DNA of 6,113 nucleotides from an uncultured Alistipes sp. (GCA_900544195.1 UQUJ01000099.1:1-6113); one strand, 5' to 3'; positions 1 to 5,964 are shown, counted from the first letter of the stretch. Notes: generated from the sequence alone by a model not told the origin. Program-made: numbers and translations.

Positions 1-94
1 GAAACTGAAGTTTTTCACTCTCAAACCTTCAAACAAACAATTCAAAACAACTTCTAAAAAGCTATTATAAAGTATTCCCAAAAAGTAGTAAGTA

Positions 95-658
95 ATGAAA
101 GAAAGTCGGATAGTTAATATAATAAGTATACTTGTACTTATTTCGGTATTCTCGTTAAACACGGAAGCACAAGATTATTATTCAAGCAAAGAATATGTTG
201 AATATAATAATGTAAGGTATCGCGTAACACATTACCCAGGGAGTGTGTATGTTGGAAATACCGCCAACCATATGAGGGAGGTCCCTCGCCATAAGGTTGG
301 CTCAGATCCAACCGTATATTATACCTATGCTTCTGGAATGGGGCATATGGCGACATCAGATGCGGTCCAATTTAAGAAGATAGTAAGGGACGTTTTTAGC
401 GATGATGAAATTAACACTTATGCAAAAAGTCAAGGGAGTGTTTTCTTGACTTATGTGGTTGATCCGGATAGTGGAAAAGTACTTGAGGTTAGCTTCAGGA
501 TTGGAATTAATAATGGTGATAAAACGTTGCTTGCGATACCTATAGAAAAATTCTACAAGCTTGAGGTCTTGATAAAGCAACGCTTGGTTTGTCACATTTC
601 TGAAGCGTTAAAGGCTGAAAAACAATCCTATGCCCTTTCTGGGGATACGCTGTTTTAG
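95..658 (+). CDS. Small secreted protein of unknown function (DUF5043-like)
   Basis: A 187-residue protein with no enzyme motif that I recognise. The N-terminus is a clear signal peptide: K2 and R5, a hydrophobic core at about residues 7-21, then NTEA before Q26 as a likely signal peptidase I site, so the mature protein of about 162 residues is probably periplasmic or surface-exposed. Residues 27-60 are rich in Tyr. Residues 115-134 (ending DPDSGKVLEVSF) look like a beta-hairpin of the kind seen in TonB C-terminal-like folds and in secreted Bacteroides proteins grouped as DUF5043; this family link is from memory and tentative. The C-terminal part (151-175) is probably helical. The ATG at 95 follows an A-rich leader without a Shine-Dalgarno site, normal for Bacteroidota. 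The gene is visibly richer in A+T than the rest of the window and lacks the palindromic insertions found in the other genes, which hints at separate or recent acquisition. It converges with the helicase gene across a 79-bp gap. Confidence 0.75.
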   Translation: MKESRIVNIISILVLISVFSLNTEAQDYYSSKEYVEYNNVRYRVTHYPGSVYVGNTANHMREVPRHKVGSDPTVYYTYASGMGHMATSDAVQFKKIVRDVFSDDEINTYAKSQGSVFLTYVVDPDSGKVLEVSFRIGINNGDKTLLAIPIEKFYKLEVLIKQRLVCHISEALKAEKQSYALSGDTLF

Positions 659-737
659 CGATGGCCGGCGTCATCGATCATCGGTTGATGGGCTATTGCT
701 ATAAGATTGACAGACGGTTTCAATAAGAAAATTGATG

Positions 738-3092
738 TCATTTGCTCTTGAGACCTTGCCGGATGACATCCAGAATCTCGTCGCCGTACCTGTCGCACTT
801 GGACTTGCCGAAGCCTTTGACGGTGAGGAGTTCCTCTTTGGTCGTGGGGGCGAGGTCGGCTATGGCCAGGAGGGTTTTCTGGTGGAGGATGATGTAGGCG
901 GGGACGTTGTCTTGCCGGTATTTTTCCCGCCGCCAGTCGATCAGTGCCTGTACCAGTTCCGGATGGGTGCTGCCGGTGTAGGTGTCTGATTCCTGCGACT
1001 GTCTGTCTGATGGTTTTTGAGTCTGTGTCGTGGCTGACGGTTCGACAGTCTCACCGTCCGCACACGGTCGCTTATCCTGCCGAGCTGTTCCTTCCGGTCG
1101 CTGAACCTGCCGAGGCGATGTCTCAGATGCAGAAGACTTCACTTGCGGAGAAATAAGTGACCTGACCAACGCCTTCAACGACCTTTCGTCCGACAACTCG
1201 TTGTCCGTCTTTAATTTGTGATACGATTTCGTGCTGAATCCTTCCGACAAGACAGTCTCAAAAAGCGTCAGACGGAATCTCAATTCACCAAGAAACTCCT
1301 CGGCCGCCGCCTTGAAAGCCTTCTTGACCTCCTTGTCATCTATTTCGACGAGCGTCAGCGGAGCGGCGAACGATGCCAAAGGCCTCAACTCTTTCCGGAA
1401 ATATTCACAAGCCTTGGTGACGCGCTCCCGCAGGAGAGGGAAGTCGTCCGGCGCGCCGCTGTGGATGGACGCGGCGATGTAGCGGATCTGCTTCTGGAAC
1501 TTCTGGGCCGTGTCGCTGAGCGAACGGATTCCGGCGAAAGTCTTTTGGTTATCTTTGCCGGAGTCCTGTTGAGGTGCTGTCTCACCAACCGGTTCCGATA
1601 TTCCAGCACCGACCGTGTTGAACCTGCACGCCTGATCCGGATAGAGATTCGACAGGTTGACCTGATATATTCGGTTAACCCTGTTGTAGAGGTAGCGAAG
1701 CCGCTGAAGGTCAAAGGCATCGCAAAGGGTTGAGGTGAAATATTCATTGGACATCGACGGCAGCTTCAGGCGCACCTCATCCGCCGGCTCGCGGCTGCTT
1801 TCGAACGCCGTGACCTCCTCGCTGGTGAACGTGCAGCGCCGGGTGATCGGGGTGGTCAGGACGATACCTTCGAGGGTGCGGCAGCGGGAAAGGGCCACAT
1901 AGACCTGGCCGAACGAGAACGCCGCTCCAGCGTCGATGATGACATGGTCGAACGTCAGTCCCTGGCTCTTATGGATCGTCACTGCCCAGGCCGGACGCAG
2001 AGGAACCTGCTCGAAAGTGCCGTCCACAATCCCCTCAATCTCACCGGTTTCCTCATTCAGTCCATAGCGGATGTTCTCCCATTTCTCGGTCGTGACTTCG
2101 ATTCTGTCACCGCTTTCGTCCTTTACGATCAGTTGCGGCTTGACCTTCTCGACAGTCGCGATCTTTCCGTTGTAGTAGCGCGCCTCGCCGGAAGTGTCGT
2201 TGCGCACGAACATCACCTGCGCCCCGACCCTCAGACGAAGCTGAGTCTCAGCAGGATAGGCGTTTTCCGGAAATATTCCTTCGACTTGTGCCTCGAAAGT
2301 CGCCTCGTCGGTCTCCAAGGCGTTCATCTTTGCCTCGTTGACCGAATCTGCCTGCGCGTTGTGGGTCGTGAGACGGATCCAGCGCTCGTCCTCCGGCGGT
2401 ACGAAACCAGGGTCCAACCTCTTGTTCAGCTCGCTCAGAGCCCATTCACTCGGCCTTCCCGACCTCACCTCATTCAAAATGTCAAGGAATATCCTGTCGC
2501 TCTGCCTGTGGACCTTCTCCAACGGGATCGTTACGTATGGCAGCCGCTGCAACACCTTGGAATTGAAGAAGAAAGGCGATGAATATACCTGCTCCATAAA
2601 CGGCCTCTCCGACTCCCGCACGACTGGCGGAAGCTGCTGAATATCCCCGATCATCAACAGTTGCACCCCTCCGAACGGCCGGTCGTTGCGCCGATAGCGC
2701 TTCAAGATGTCATCGATCGCGTCCAGAATGTCGGCTCTCACCATCGAGATCTCATCGATGATCAGAAGGTCAAGAGTCCGCAGGATCTTCACCCTTTCCT
2801 TGCGCAGGGAACGCATCCGCTCCGGCATCTGATATTCGGTAACAAGCTCTTTTACGTCAGGTAGATACGGACAAAGCGGCAGCTGGAAGAACGAATGTAT
2901 GGTCACTCCGCCGGCGTTGATCGCCGCGACTCCGGTAGGGGCCACGACCGCGAACCGCTTGGATGTCTTCCTCACGATTTCCTTAAGGAACGTTGTCTTT
3001 CCCGTGCCGGCCTTGCCGGTCAGGAACACGGAGACACCGGTCTCTTCCACATATCTCTCCGCCAATGTGAATCTCTCGTCCTTTTCGATCAT
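738..3092 (-). CDS. PIF1-like superfamily 1B DNA helicase with C-terminal HRDC domain
   Basis: A 784-residue ATP-dependent 5'-3' DNA helicase of the PIF1/RecD-like group, cytoplasmic, probably acting in replication or repair. Motifs in order: Walker A GKAGTGKTT (26-34); motif Ia APTGVAAINAGG (51-62) followed by THSFF-like IHSFF; Walker B IIDEISM (111-117); motif III GDIQQLPPV (149-157); LEKVHRQ (191-197); the RecD/PIF1 motif WAVTIHKSQGLTF (369-381); motif VI VYVALSRCR (397-405). Residues 706-782 form an HRDC-type nucleic-acid-binding domain ending in a helix-hairpin-helix-like VKGFGKSK (758-765). Helicase plus HRDC is a common Bacteroidota arrangement. The linker between core and HRDC is long (about 485-705) and contains two patches (about 488-512 and 653-700) encoded by REP-like palindromes, with repeated RQxxRP motifs about ten residues apart. 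The ATG at 3092 is the only plausible start, 13 codons before the family's conserved region begins. No Bacteroidota -7 box was found upstream. Confidence 0.93.
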   Translation of the reverse strand: MIEKDERFTLAERYVEETGVSVFLTGKAGTGKTTFLKEIVRKTSKRFAVVAPTGVAAINAGGVTIHSFFQLPLCPYLPDVKELVTEYQMPERMRSLRKERVKILRTLDLLIIDEISMVRADILDAIDDILKRYRRNDRPFGGVQLLMIGDIQQLPPVVRESERPFMEQVYSSPFFFNSKVLQRLPYVTIPLEKVHRQSDRIFLDILNEVRSGRPSEWALSELNKRLDPGFVPPEDERWIRLTTHNAQADSVNEAKMNALETDEATFEAQVEGIFPENAYPAETQLRLRVGAQVMFVRNDTSGEARYYNGKIATVEKVKPQLIVKDESGDRIEVTTEKWENIRYGLNEETGEIEGIVDGTFEQVPLRPAWAVTIHKSQGLTFDHVIIDAGAAFSFGQVYVALSRCRTLEGIVLTTPITRRCTFTSEEVTAFESSREPADEVRLKLPSMSNEYFTSTLCDAFDLQRLRYLYNRVNRIYQVNLSNLYPDQACRFNTVGAGISEPVGETAPQQDSGKDNQKTFAGIRSLSDTAQKFQKQIRYIAASIHSGAPDDFPLLRERVTKACEYFRKELRPLASFAAPLTLVEIDDKEVKKAFKAAAEEFLGELRFRLTLFETVLSEGFSTKSYHKLKTDNELSDERSLKALVRSLISPQVKSSASETSPRQVQRPEGTARQDKRPCADGETVEPSATTQTQKPSDRQSQESDTYTGSTHPELVQALIDWRREKYRQDNVPAYIILHQKTLLAIADLAPTTKEELLTVKGFGKSKCDRYGDEILDVIRQGLKSK
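1036..1117. repeat. REP-like palindrome cluster inside the helicase linker
   Basis: An A-type palindrome at 1036-1058 has arms GACGGT and ACCGTC around a centre containing GACAGTC. It is followed by two B-type units in direct repeat with a 30-bp period: 1066-1087 and 1096-1117, both starting GGTCGCT and sharing CCTGCCGAG. The A and B units face opposite ways. All lie in the reading frame of the helicase gene and encode DGETVEPS and two RQxxRP peptides in the linker just before the HRDC domain. Confidence 0.7.
1573..1632. repeat. Degenerate REP-like palindrome pair inside the helicase gene
   Basis: An A-type unit at 1573-1590 (GGTGCTGTCTCACCAACC on +) runs into the perfect 8-bp palindrome AACCGGTT (1587-1594). 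A degenerate B-type unit (GTTGAACCTGCACG core) follows at 1611-1632 in opposite orientation. The pair encodes about residues 487-507 of the helicase, including ISEPVGETAP, after the last helicase motif. It is more decayed than the copies in ispE, so it is probably older. Confidence 0.55.
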
Positions 3093-3154
3093 AGCACCTG
3101 TTGTTTCTGTTGTTTGTCAATGGTTGCCGGTTGAGTTCAATGAAATCATAAACT

Positions 3155-3284
3155 TTGGGCTTATGCCCAATAACAGCCGCGTCATCGCTACTTTGCCACC
3201 GCTTGCAAATCCAAAGAGGATGCTTATCCTTTCTGAATGGTGTCTTCCAAGACATAAAGCCCGCTGCGAGTCGGCTCGGGCTTT
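3155..3284. ncRNA. Candidate structured RNA: chain of five hairpins ending in a terminator-like stem
   Basis: Five consecutive inverted repeats occur in 130 bp. They are TTGGGC-ttat-GCCCAA (3155-3170); TTTGC/GCAAA with an 8-nt loop (3192-3209); AAGAGGAT-gctt-ATCCTTT with one wobble (3215-3232); TGTCTT-cc-AAGACA (3241-3254); and AAAGCCCG/CGGGCTTT with a 13-nt loop (3256-3284). Neither flanking gene needs a terminator here, because both are transcribed outward. A separate small transcript on one strand is therefore a reasonable reading. The strand is undecided; plus is slightly favoured because the last stem is followed by a broken T-run. It could instead be a dispersed structured DNA repeat. 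No known RNA family was recognised. Confidence 0.3.
3256..3284. terminator. Terminator-like hairpin between divergent genes
   Basis: A perfect 8-bp stem (AAAGCCCG with CGGGCTTT) closes a 13-nt loop, in which CGAG-tcgg-CTCG offers an alternative inner stem. On the plus strand it is followed by cgttccgtt and on the minus strand by atgtctt, so the poly-U tail is weak in both directions. The stem looks like a bidirectional intrinsic terminator, but no annotated gene ends here. Confidence 0.45.
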
Positions 3285-3503
3285 CGTTCCGTTAAAGTTA
3301 GCATTAAAAGTTCTTACGGCAAAATCGGATTTGTATTGCGGATCTGCGAACCGAGAAATTCCGTGGCAGGCAATTCGCTGATTATTAATGTTTTGAAGCA
3401 GTGTTCTACTCTTGTTTTCTGTAGAGGATGTTTTATTCAATTACTTGGTTTACAGTCTTTTAACTGCCACGCCTGAAACTTCTGTTTTCTCAAGAAAAAT
3501 CGT

Positions 3504-3511
3504 TATGTTTG
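3504..3511 (+). promoter_or_regulatory. Candidate -7 promoter element for queH
   Basis: TATGTTTG is an exact match to the Bacteroidota primary sigma factor -7 consensus TAnnTTTG. It would place the transcription start near 3518 and give a leader of roughly 45 nt to the ATG at 3562. The expected TTTG-like -33 element is not well conserved (TTTT-rich sequence near 3484). The match also bears on the choice of queH start, since ATGs at 3505 and 3517 would be upstream of, or at, the transcript start. Confidence 0.4.
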
Positions 3512-3561
3512 TTGTCATGAACTTTGACGCGGTGAACTTCGCCGCAAATCCAAGGTTTGTC

Positions 3562-4386
3562 ATGGAAATGCCGAACAAGAATATTCATAAAAAAGGATTC
3601 TTTCCTGAGCCGCCGGGGGGTCGCGACCTTTCGAAGGAACGCATCCTGCTGCATTGCTGCTGCGCTCCCTGTTCGACCGCCATCATCGAATGGATGGTCG
3701 GTGAGGGGCTGCGTCCCGGAATATTCTTCAGCAACTCCAACATCGTCCCTATCCGGGAATATTCCATCCGCCGCGATGAGTTGATCCGATATGCCGCCGC
3801 ACACGGCCTCGAAATGATTGATGATGAATATGATCACTCGGCTTGGCTGGCCTTTGTCCGTCAGTTGGAGACAAGTCCGGCCGCTGAGCCAGTGGTTCGA
3901 CAGATCTCACCAACCATCGAAGCGGCCACTTCCGATGGCGCACCGTCCTTTCGGCAGGCTCAGGGACCGGTCATCCGCATCGCCGAGATGCCGGAGCGCG
4001 GCCCCCGCTGCCTTGAATGTTTCAAGTTCCGTCTTATGCGGGCCGCCCGCTATGCGGCCACTCACGGCTACACTCTGCTGACCACAACCTTGGCATCTTC
4101 CAGGTGGAAAGATTTGAATCAGGTCGATGCTGCGGGCCGTTGGGCTTGCGAAACGATAAATTCGTCGCTGGTCGCGCCAGGCAACGATCTGATGCCAAAG
4201 CCTTGCCCTGACGCCGTTTCCGATAATGATCAGGCAAGCGCTGGTCGATGCCAAACATCCAGTGTTCTTTGGTGGAATCAGAATTGGCGCCGAGGAGGAC
4301 TTCAGGAACGCCGGAATGCTCTAATCAAGGAGTGGGACATGTACAACCAGACATTTTGCGGATGTGAGTTTTCTCAAAGGCATTGA
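3562..4386 (+). CDS. queH: Epoxyqueuosine reductase QueH (DUF208 family)
   Basis: QueH reduces epoxyqueuosine to queuosine in the wobble position of tRNAs with GUN anticodons, the last step of the pathway; it replaces the cobalamin enzyme QueG. From the ATG at 3562 the protein has 274 residues. Visible family motifs are LLHCCCAPC (29-37, Cys cluster), FFSNSNI (55-61), YDHSAW (90-95), ERGPRCLECFKFR (145-157), TTTLASSRWK (174-183), NWRRGGLQERR (241-251) and CGCEF (266-270). The Cys motifs are those used for the iron-sulfur cluster and the adjacent metal. Bacteroidales QueH is usually about 200-220 residues. The excess lies in two loops: about 103-141, encoded by REP-like palindromes, and about 198-235, encoded by a different palindromic insert. 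I chose 3562 by family N-terminal length and the promoter match; ATGs at 3505, 3517 and 3568 are alternatives. It stands alone as a monocistronic gene here. Confidence 0.92.
   Translation: MEMPNKNIHKKGFFPEPPGGRDLSKERILLHCCCAPCSTAIIEWMVGEGLRPGIFFSNSNIVPIREYSIRRDELIRYAAAHGLEMIDDEYDHSAWLAFVRQLETSPAAEPVVRQISPTIEAATSDGAPSFRQAQGPVIRIAEMPERGPRCLECFKFRLMRAARYAATHGYTLLTTTLASSRWKDLNQVDAAGRWACETINSSLVAPGNDLMPKPCPDAVSDNDQASAGRCQTSSVLWWNQNWRRGGLQERRNALIKEWDMYNQTFCGCEFSQRH
3894..3970. repeat. REP-like palindrome pair inside queH
   Basis: The A unit at 3894-3915 starts GGTTCGACAG and ends CTCACCAACC, with GGTT/AACC ends. The B unit at 3943-3970 has TTTCGGCAGGCTCAGGGACC with ends complementary over GTCC/GGAC. 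Both carry a CGRCAG-type core in the same orientation, unlike the inverted pairs elsewhere. They are translated in frame as VVRQISPT and SFRQAQGP, replacing a short loop between the YDHSAW and ERGPRC motifs. Confidence 0.7.
4166..4255. repeat. Second, unrelated palindromic insert inside queH
   Basis: CGCTGGTCG occurs at 4166-4174 and 4239-4247, and GATGCCAAA at 4191-4199 and 4247-4255. GCGCCAGGCAA (4174-4184) pairs, with one mismatch and one bulge, with TTGCCCTGACGC (4203-4214). This stretch encodes about 30 residues absent from ordinary QueH, between the RWAxE helix and the conserved NWRRGGLQ. It does not carry the TTCGACAG core of the other repeats. Confidence 0.4.
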
Positions 4387-4399
4387 GCAAGGGACTTTT

Positions 4400-4424
4400 G
4401 CGGACAGGCAAACATGCCGCTTTT
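4400..4424 (+). terminator. Possible intrinsic terminator of queH
   Basis: GCGG (4400-4403) pairs with CCGC (4417-4420), with extra CA/TG pairs inside, and is followed at once by TTTT (4421-4424), 14 bp after the queH stop codon. The stem is short and the loop large, so this is only a candidate. An alternative inner stem GGCA-aaca-TGCC uses part of the same sequence. Confidence 0.35.
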
Positions 4425-4486
4425 AAGGAGGAAGCGAGTGGCTGCGGCGCAGGGCTGAAATGAACATATTATATTAAGTAACGCAA

Positions 4487-4504
4487 GTTTCGCATTTGCG
4501 AAAC
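4487..4504. repeat. 18-bp near-perfect palindrome
   Basis: GTTTCGCA and TGCGAAAC are perfect complements separated by TT. The site could be a protein-binding dyad or the end of a dispersed element whose other end is the neighbouring inverted repeat. It lies about 100 bp downstream of queH between convergent genes, a position more typical of termination or repeat DNA than of an operator. Confidence 0.5.
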
Positions 4505-4542
4505 ACCACTCCTCTTCTCTTCACTGCTTGCAATGAAAGCAA

Positions 4543-4682
4543 CTCCCTCCCCCCGAGGGGAGACTGTCTTAAAAGTATAATTACCATCTCCGAGGATTGA
4601 AAATTCGTTGTCGCCCCTGCATAGGGGTACAGACTTTTCTACTCTCGCCGAGACTTTTAAGACAGTCTGGGGGAGGGATTTA
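4543..4682. repeat. MITE-like 140-bp element with long terminal inverted repeats
   Basis: Left arm AGACTGTCTTAAAAGT (4561-4576) and right arm ACTTTTAAGACAGTCT (4653-4668) are perfect 16-bp inverted repeats. Outside them, CCCTCCCCC (left, near 4545-4553) pairs with GGGGGAGGG (4669-4677) after a small CCCCGAGGGG hairpin on the left arm only. The interior holds a third hairpin, CCCCT-gcat-AGGGG (4614-4627), and a second AGACTTTT (4631-4638). No transposase is present. The size, terminal repeats and non-coding interior fit a miniature inverted-repeat element, or a strong bidirectional termination structure between two convergent genes. No flanking target duplication was recognised with confidence. 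Confidence 0.55.
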
Positions 4683-4754
4683 GGGAGGGGGTAACGTGAC
4701 CGAACCATCTTCGCGACCACATCTGTGCGTGAGACAGCCTTTCTGGCTCACGGG

Positions 4755-5936
4755 CTATTTCTTGTACAGGGCGAAGAGGGCGGAACCGGAGCCGGACATC
4801 GAGGCGTAGACCGCGCAGGAGTCGTAGAGGGACTGCTTGATGGCCGCCAATTCCGGATGCGACTTGAAGACAGTGGCCTCGAAATCGTTGACCAGATTGT
4901 CTTTCCACTCGGCTACAGGCATCGCCAGCACGTCCTTCAGATCCGTCATCCCGGTTGGTTCGACAGGCTCACCAATCTTGTTTTGACAATGCCCACCGAC
5001 CATCAACATTCCTGTCGAGTTGACTGGTTGACCGCCGATTCTGCGGTTCTCATGACATTCCGAAGCGCAGGAATCCTCCGGCAAGCATTTCTGTTCGCCG
5101 AGCCTGTCGGAGCGCCCTGACGGCAAACCCTCCCGGGGGACAATCCCCCTGTAGGCCTCGGCGGTGGAGACCGCAACTCCTTCAGGAACCAGCACCTTGA
5201 TTTCGTATTCTGAAAGGTTAATGTCATAAGGCTCAAGCACTTCACCTCTTCCTGAACCAATCATCGGACGGTTGAAAATGAAGAAGGCACAGTCGCTGCC
5301 AAGTTTGGAGGCATATTCAGAAAGCCTTTGATCATCAAGCCCAAGCCCGCAAAGTTCGTTCAGGGCCTTGAGGGTGAAAGCCGCATCCGCTGACCCACCA
5401 CCAAGCCCGGCGCCAACAGGAGCCTCCTTTTCAAGGAATATCTTGACAGGCGGCAGGTCAAAATCTTGTGCCAGAATATTGTACGCCTTCGCGCACAGAT
5501 CCTTGAGCGGATCCCAGTCCACACCTTCCTCCCGCGCGATCGTGATCATCAGCTTCCCGTCCTCGGATATTCCTTGGACTAATCTGCCATCGTACGAAGC
5601 GGCTACATTTCCTGGGAGATCCGCTCCTTTTTCTTCATCTTTGGCTGATTCGCTGAGCTCGGTTGGTTCGACAGGTCCACTTACCAATGCTTCTTGCCAA
5701 TCGCTAAGCTTGTCGGTCGCTGGGCTTGTCGAAGCGTCGAAGTGTCCGGCCGGGGCACCATACTTTGCAAACAACGCCGCCGAGGTGCGGCTGTAGTCAT
5801 CACCCGTGATGATCTCAAGAGTGTCCCCGAAATCATAGCACGGCACAAACAACGTCTCGATGTCGTGAAACCCATCTGCACGCTTACGCAGGACACTCAG
5901 TCCCAAATTCAGTTTGACATTCGTCTTGACAATCAT
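4755..5936 (-). CDS. ispE: 4-(cytidine 5'-diphospho)-2-C-methyl-D-erythritol kinase IspE, with two insertions
   Basis: IspE uses ATP to phosphorylate CDP-methylerythritol in the methylerythritol phosphate pathway of isoprenoid synthesis (cytoplasm). The protein has 393 residues from the ATG at 5936. Motifs: NVKLNLGLSVLRKRADGFH (6-24, with substrate-site Lys8), the GHMP kinase ATP loop PVGAGLGGGSADAA (173-186), KLGSDCAFF (211-219, with the catalytic-type Asp215), and C-terminal YASMSGSGSALFALYK (377-392). Bacteroidales IspE is usually about 270-285 residues. The surplus of roughly 110-120 falls in two non-conserved loops, about 55-125 and 266-330, both rich in REP-like palindromes. The core on either side aligns without gaps in motif order, so the enzyme is probably active. 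A frame continuing upstream of 5936 through the tandem repeat is not family sequence; M at 5936 begins exactly at the family N-terminus. Convergent with queH; the upstream neighbour is outside the window. Confidence 0.93.
   Translation of the reverse strand: MIVKTNVKLNLGLSVLRKRADGFHDIETLFVPCYDFGDTLEIITGDDYSRTSAALFAKYGAPAGHFDASTSPATDKLSDWQEALVSGPVEPTELSESAKDEEKGADLPGNVAASYDGRLVQGISEDGKLMITIAREEGVDWDPLKDLCAKAYNILAQDFDLPPVKIFLEKEAPVGAGLGGGSADAAFTLKALNELCGLGLDDQRLSEYASKLGSDCAFFIFNRPMIGSGRGEVLEPYDINLSEYEIKVLVPEGVAVSTAEAYRGIVPREGLPSGRSDRLGEQKCLPEDSCASECHENRRIGGQPVNSTGMLMVGGHCQNKIGEPVEPTGMTDLKDVLAMPVAEWKDNLVNDFEATVFKSHPELAAIKQSLYDSCAVYASMSGSGSALFALYKK
4953..5114. repeat. REP-like palindrome cluster inside ispE (insertion 2)
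   Basis: The cluster starts with a good A unit (4953-4977, arms GGTTGGT and ACCAATC with one G-T pair, core TTCGACAGGCTC). A decayed A-like unit follows directly (4979-5002, TTTTGACAATGCCCACC), then a fragment around CCTGTCGAGTTGACTGG (5011-5027). A B unit in opposite orientation (5096-5114, CGCCGAGCCTGTCGGAGCG) ends the cluster. It encodes about 60 residues, including IGEPVEPTG, inserted where normal IspE has a short loop before the TWKD-like helix (here EWKD). Confidence 0.7.
5661..5736. repeat. REP-like palindrome pair inside ispE (insertion 1)
   Basis: The A unit at 5661-5688 has core GGTTCGACAGGTCCAC and arms GGTTGGT/ACCAATG. The B side is a tandem of two units, TCGCTAAGCTTGTCGG (5701-5716) then TCGCTGGGCTTGTCGAAG (5717-5734), in opposite orientation to A. 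A further fragment TCGCTGAGCTCGG lies just left of the A unit. In the ispE frame this gives SGPVEPTE and STSPATDKLSDW, part of a loop not found in ordinary IspE. Confidence 0.7.
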
Positions 5937-5964
5937 CCTTATCTCTGTTTTTTGTTCGTTGCCC

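Larger units (their letters stand above)
3093..3561. other. Divergent intergenic region between helicase and queH
   Basis: This 469-bp spacer separates two genes transcribed away from each other. The left part (3155-3284) is a dense chain of hairpins listed separately. The right part (3285-3500) is AT-rich with no convincing gene; a small palindrome AAATC-G-GATTT lies near 3316-3326. Reading frames open across the spacer on both strands, but none has a recognisable domain or conserved start and they run straight through the hairpins, so I do not call them genes. No tRNA was seen, nor any match to the core motifs of tmRNA or RNase P RNA. Confidence 0.6.
4387..4754. other. Convergent intergenic region between queH and ispE
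   Basis: 368 bp with no convincing gene. From left to right it holds a weak hairpin with T-run just after queH (4400-4424), a small dyad CTGCGGCGCAG (4442-4452), an 18-bp palindrome (4487-4504), a 140-bp inverted-repeat element (4543-4682), and a 6-bp-stem hairpin CGTGAG/CTCACG (4728-4752) directly after the ispE stop. An open minus-strand frame at 4469-4720 is composed of these repeats and shows no protein-like conservation, so it is not called. Confidence 0.6.

Noticed and set aside
1944..2582. Long plus-strand frame opposite the helicase
   Set aside because: It is antisense to conserved helicase motifs and is explained by the codon usage of the real gene.
3117..3440. 107-residue minus-strand protein in the divergent spacer
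   Set aside because: It runs through the hairpin chain and the terminator-like stem, and no family resemblance was recognised.
3412..3561. QueH start at the TTG at 3412
   Set aside because: The added residues are not family-like, TTG is an unlikely start, and the frame would extend through the promoter match.
3093..3561. tRNA, tmRNA or RNase P RNA in the divergent spacer
   Set aside because: No cloverleaf or conserved core motif of these RNAs was found.
4469..4720. 83-residue minus-strand protein in the queH-ispE spacer
   Set aside because: It is a translation of the inverted-repeat element and neighbouring palindrome, with no domain or plausible start context.
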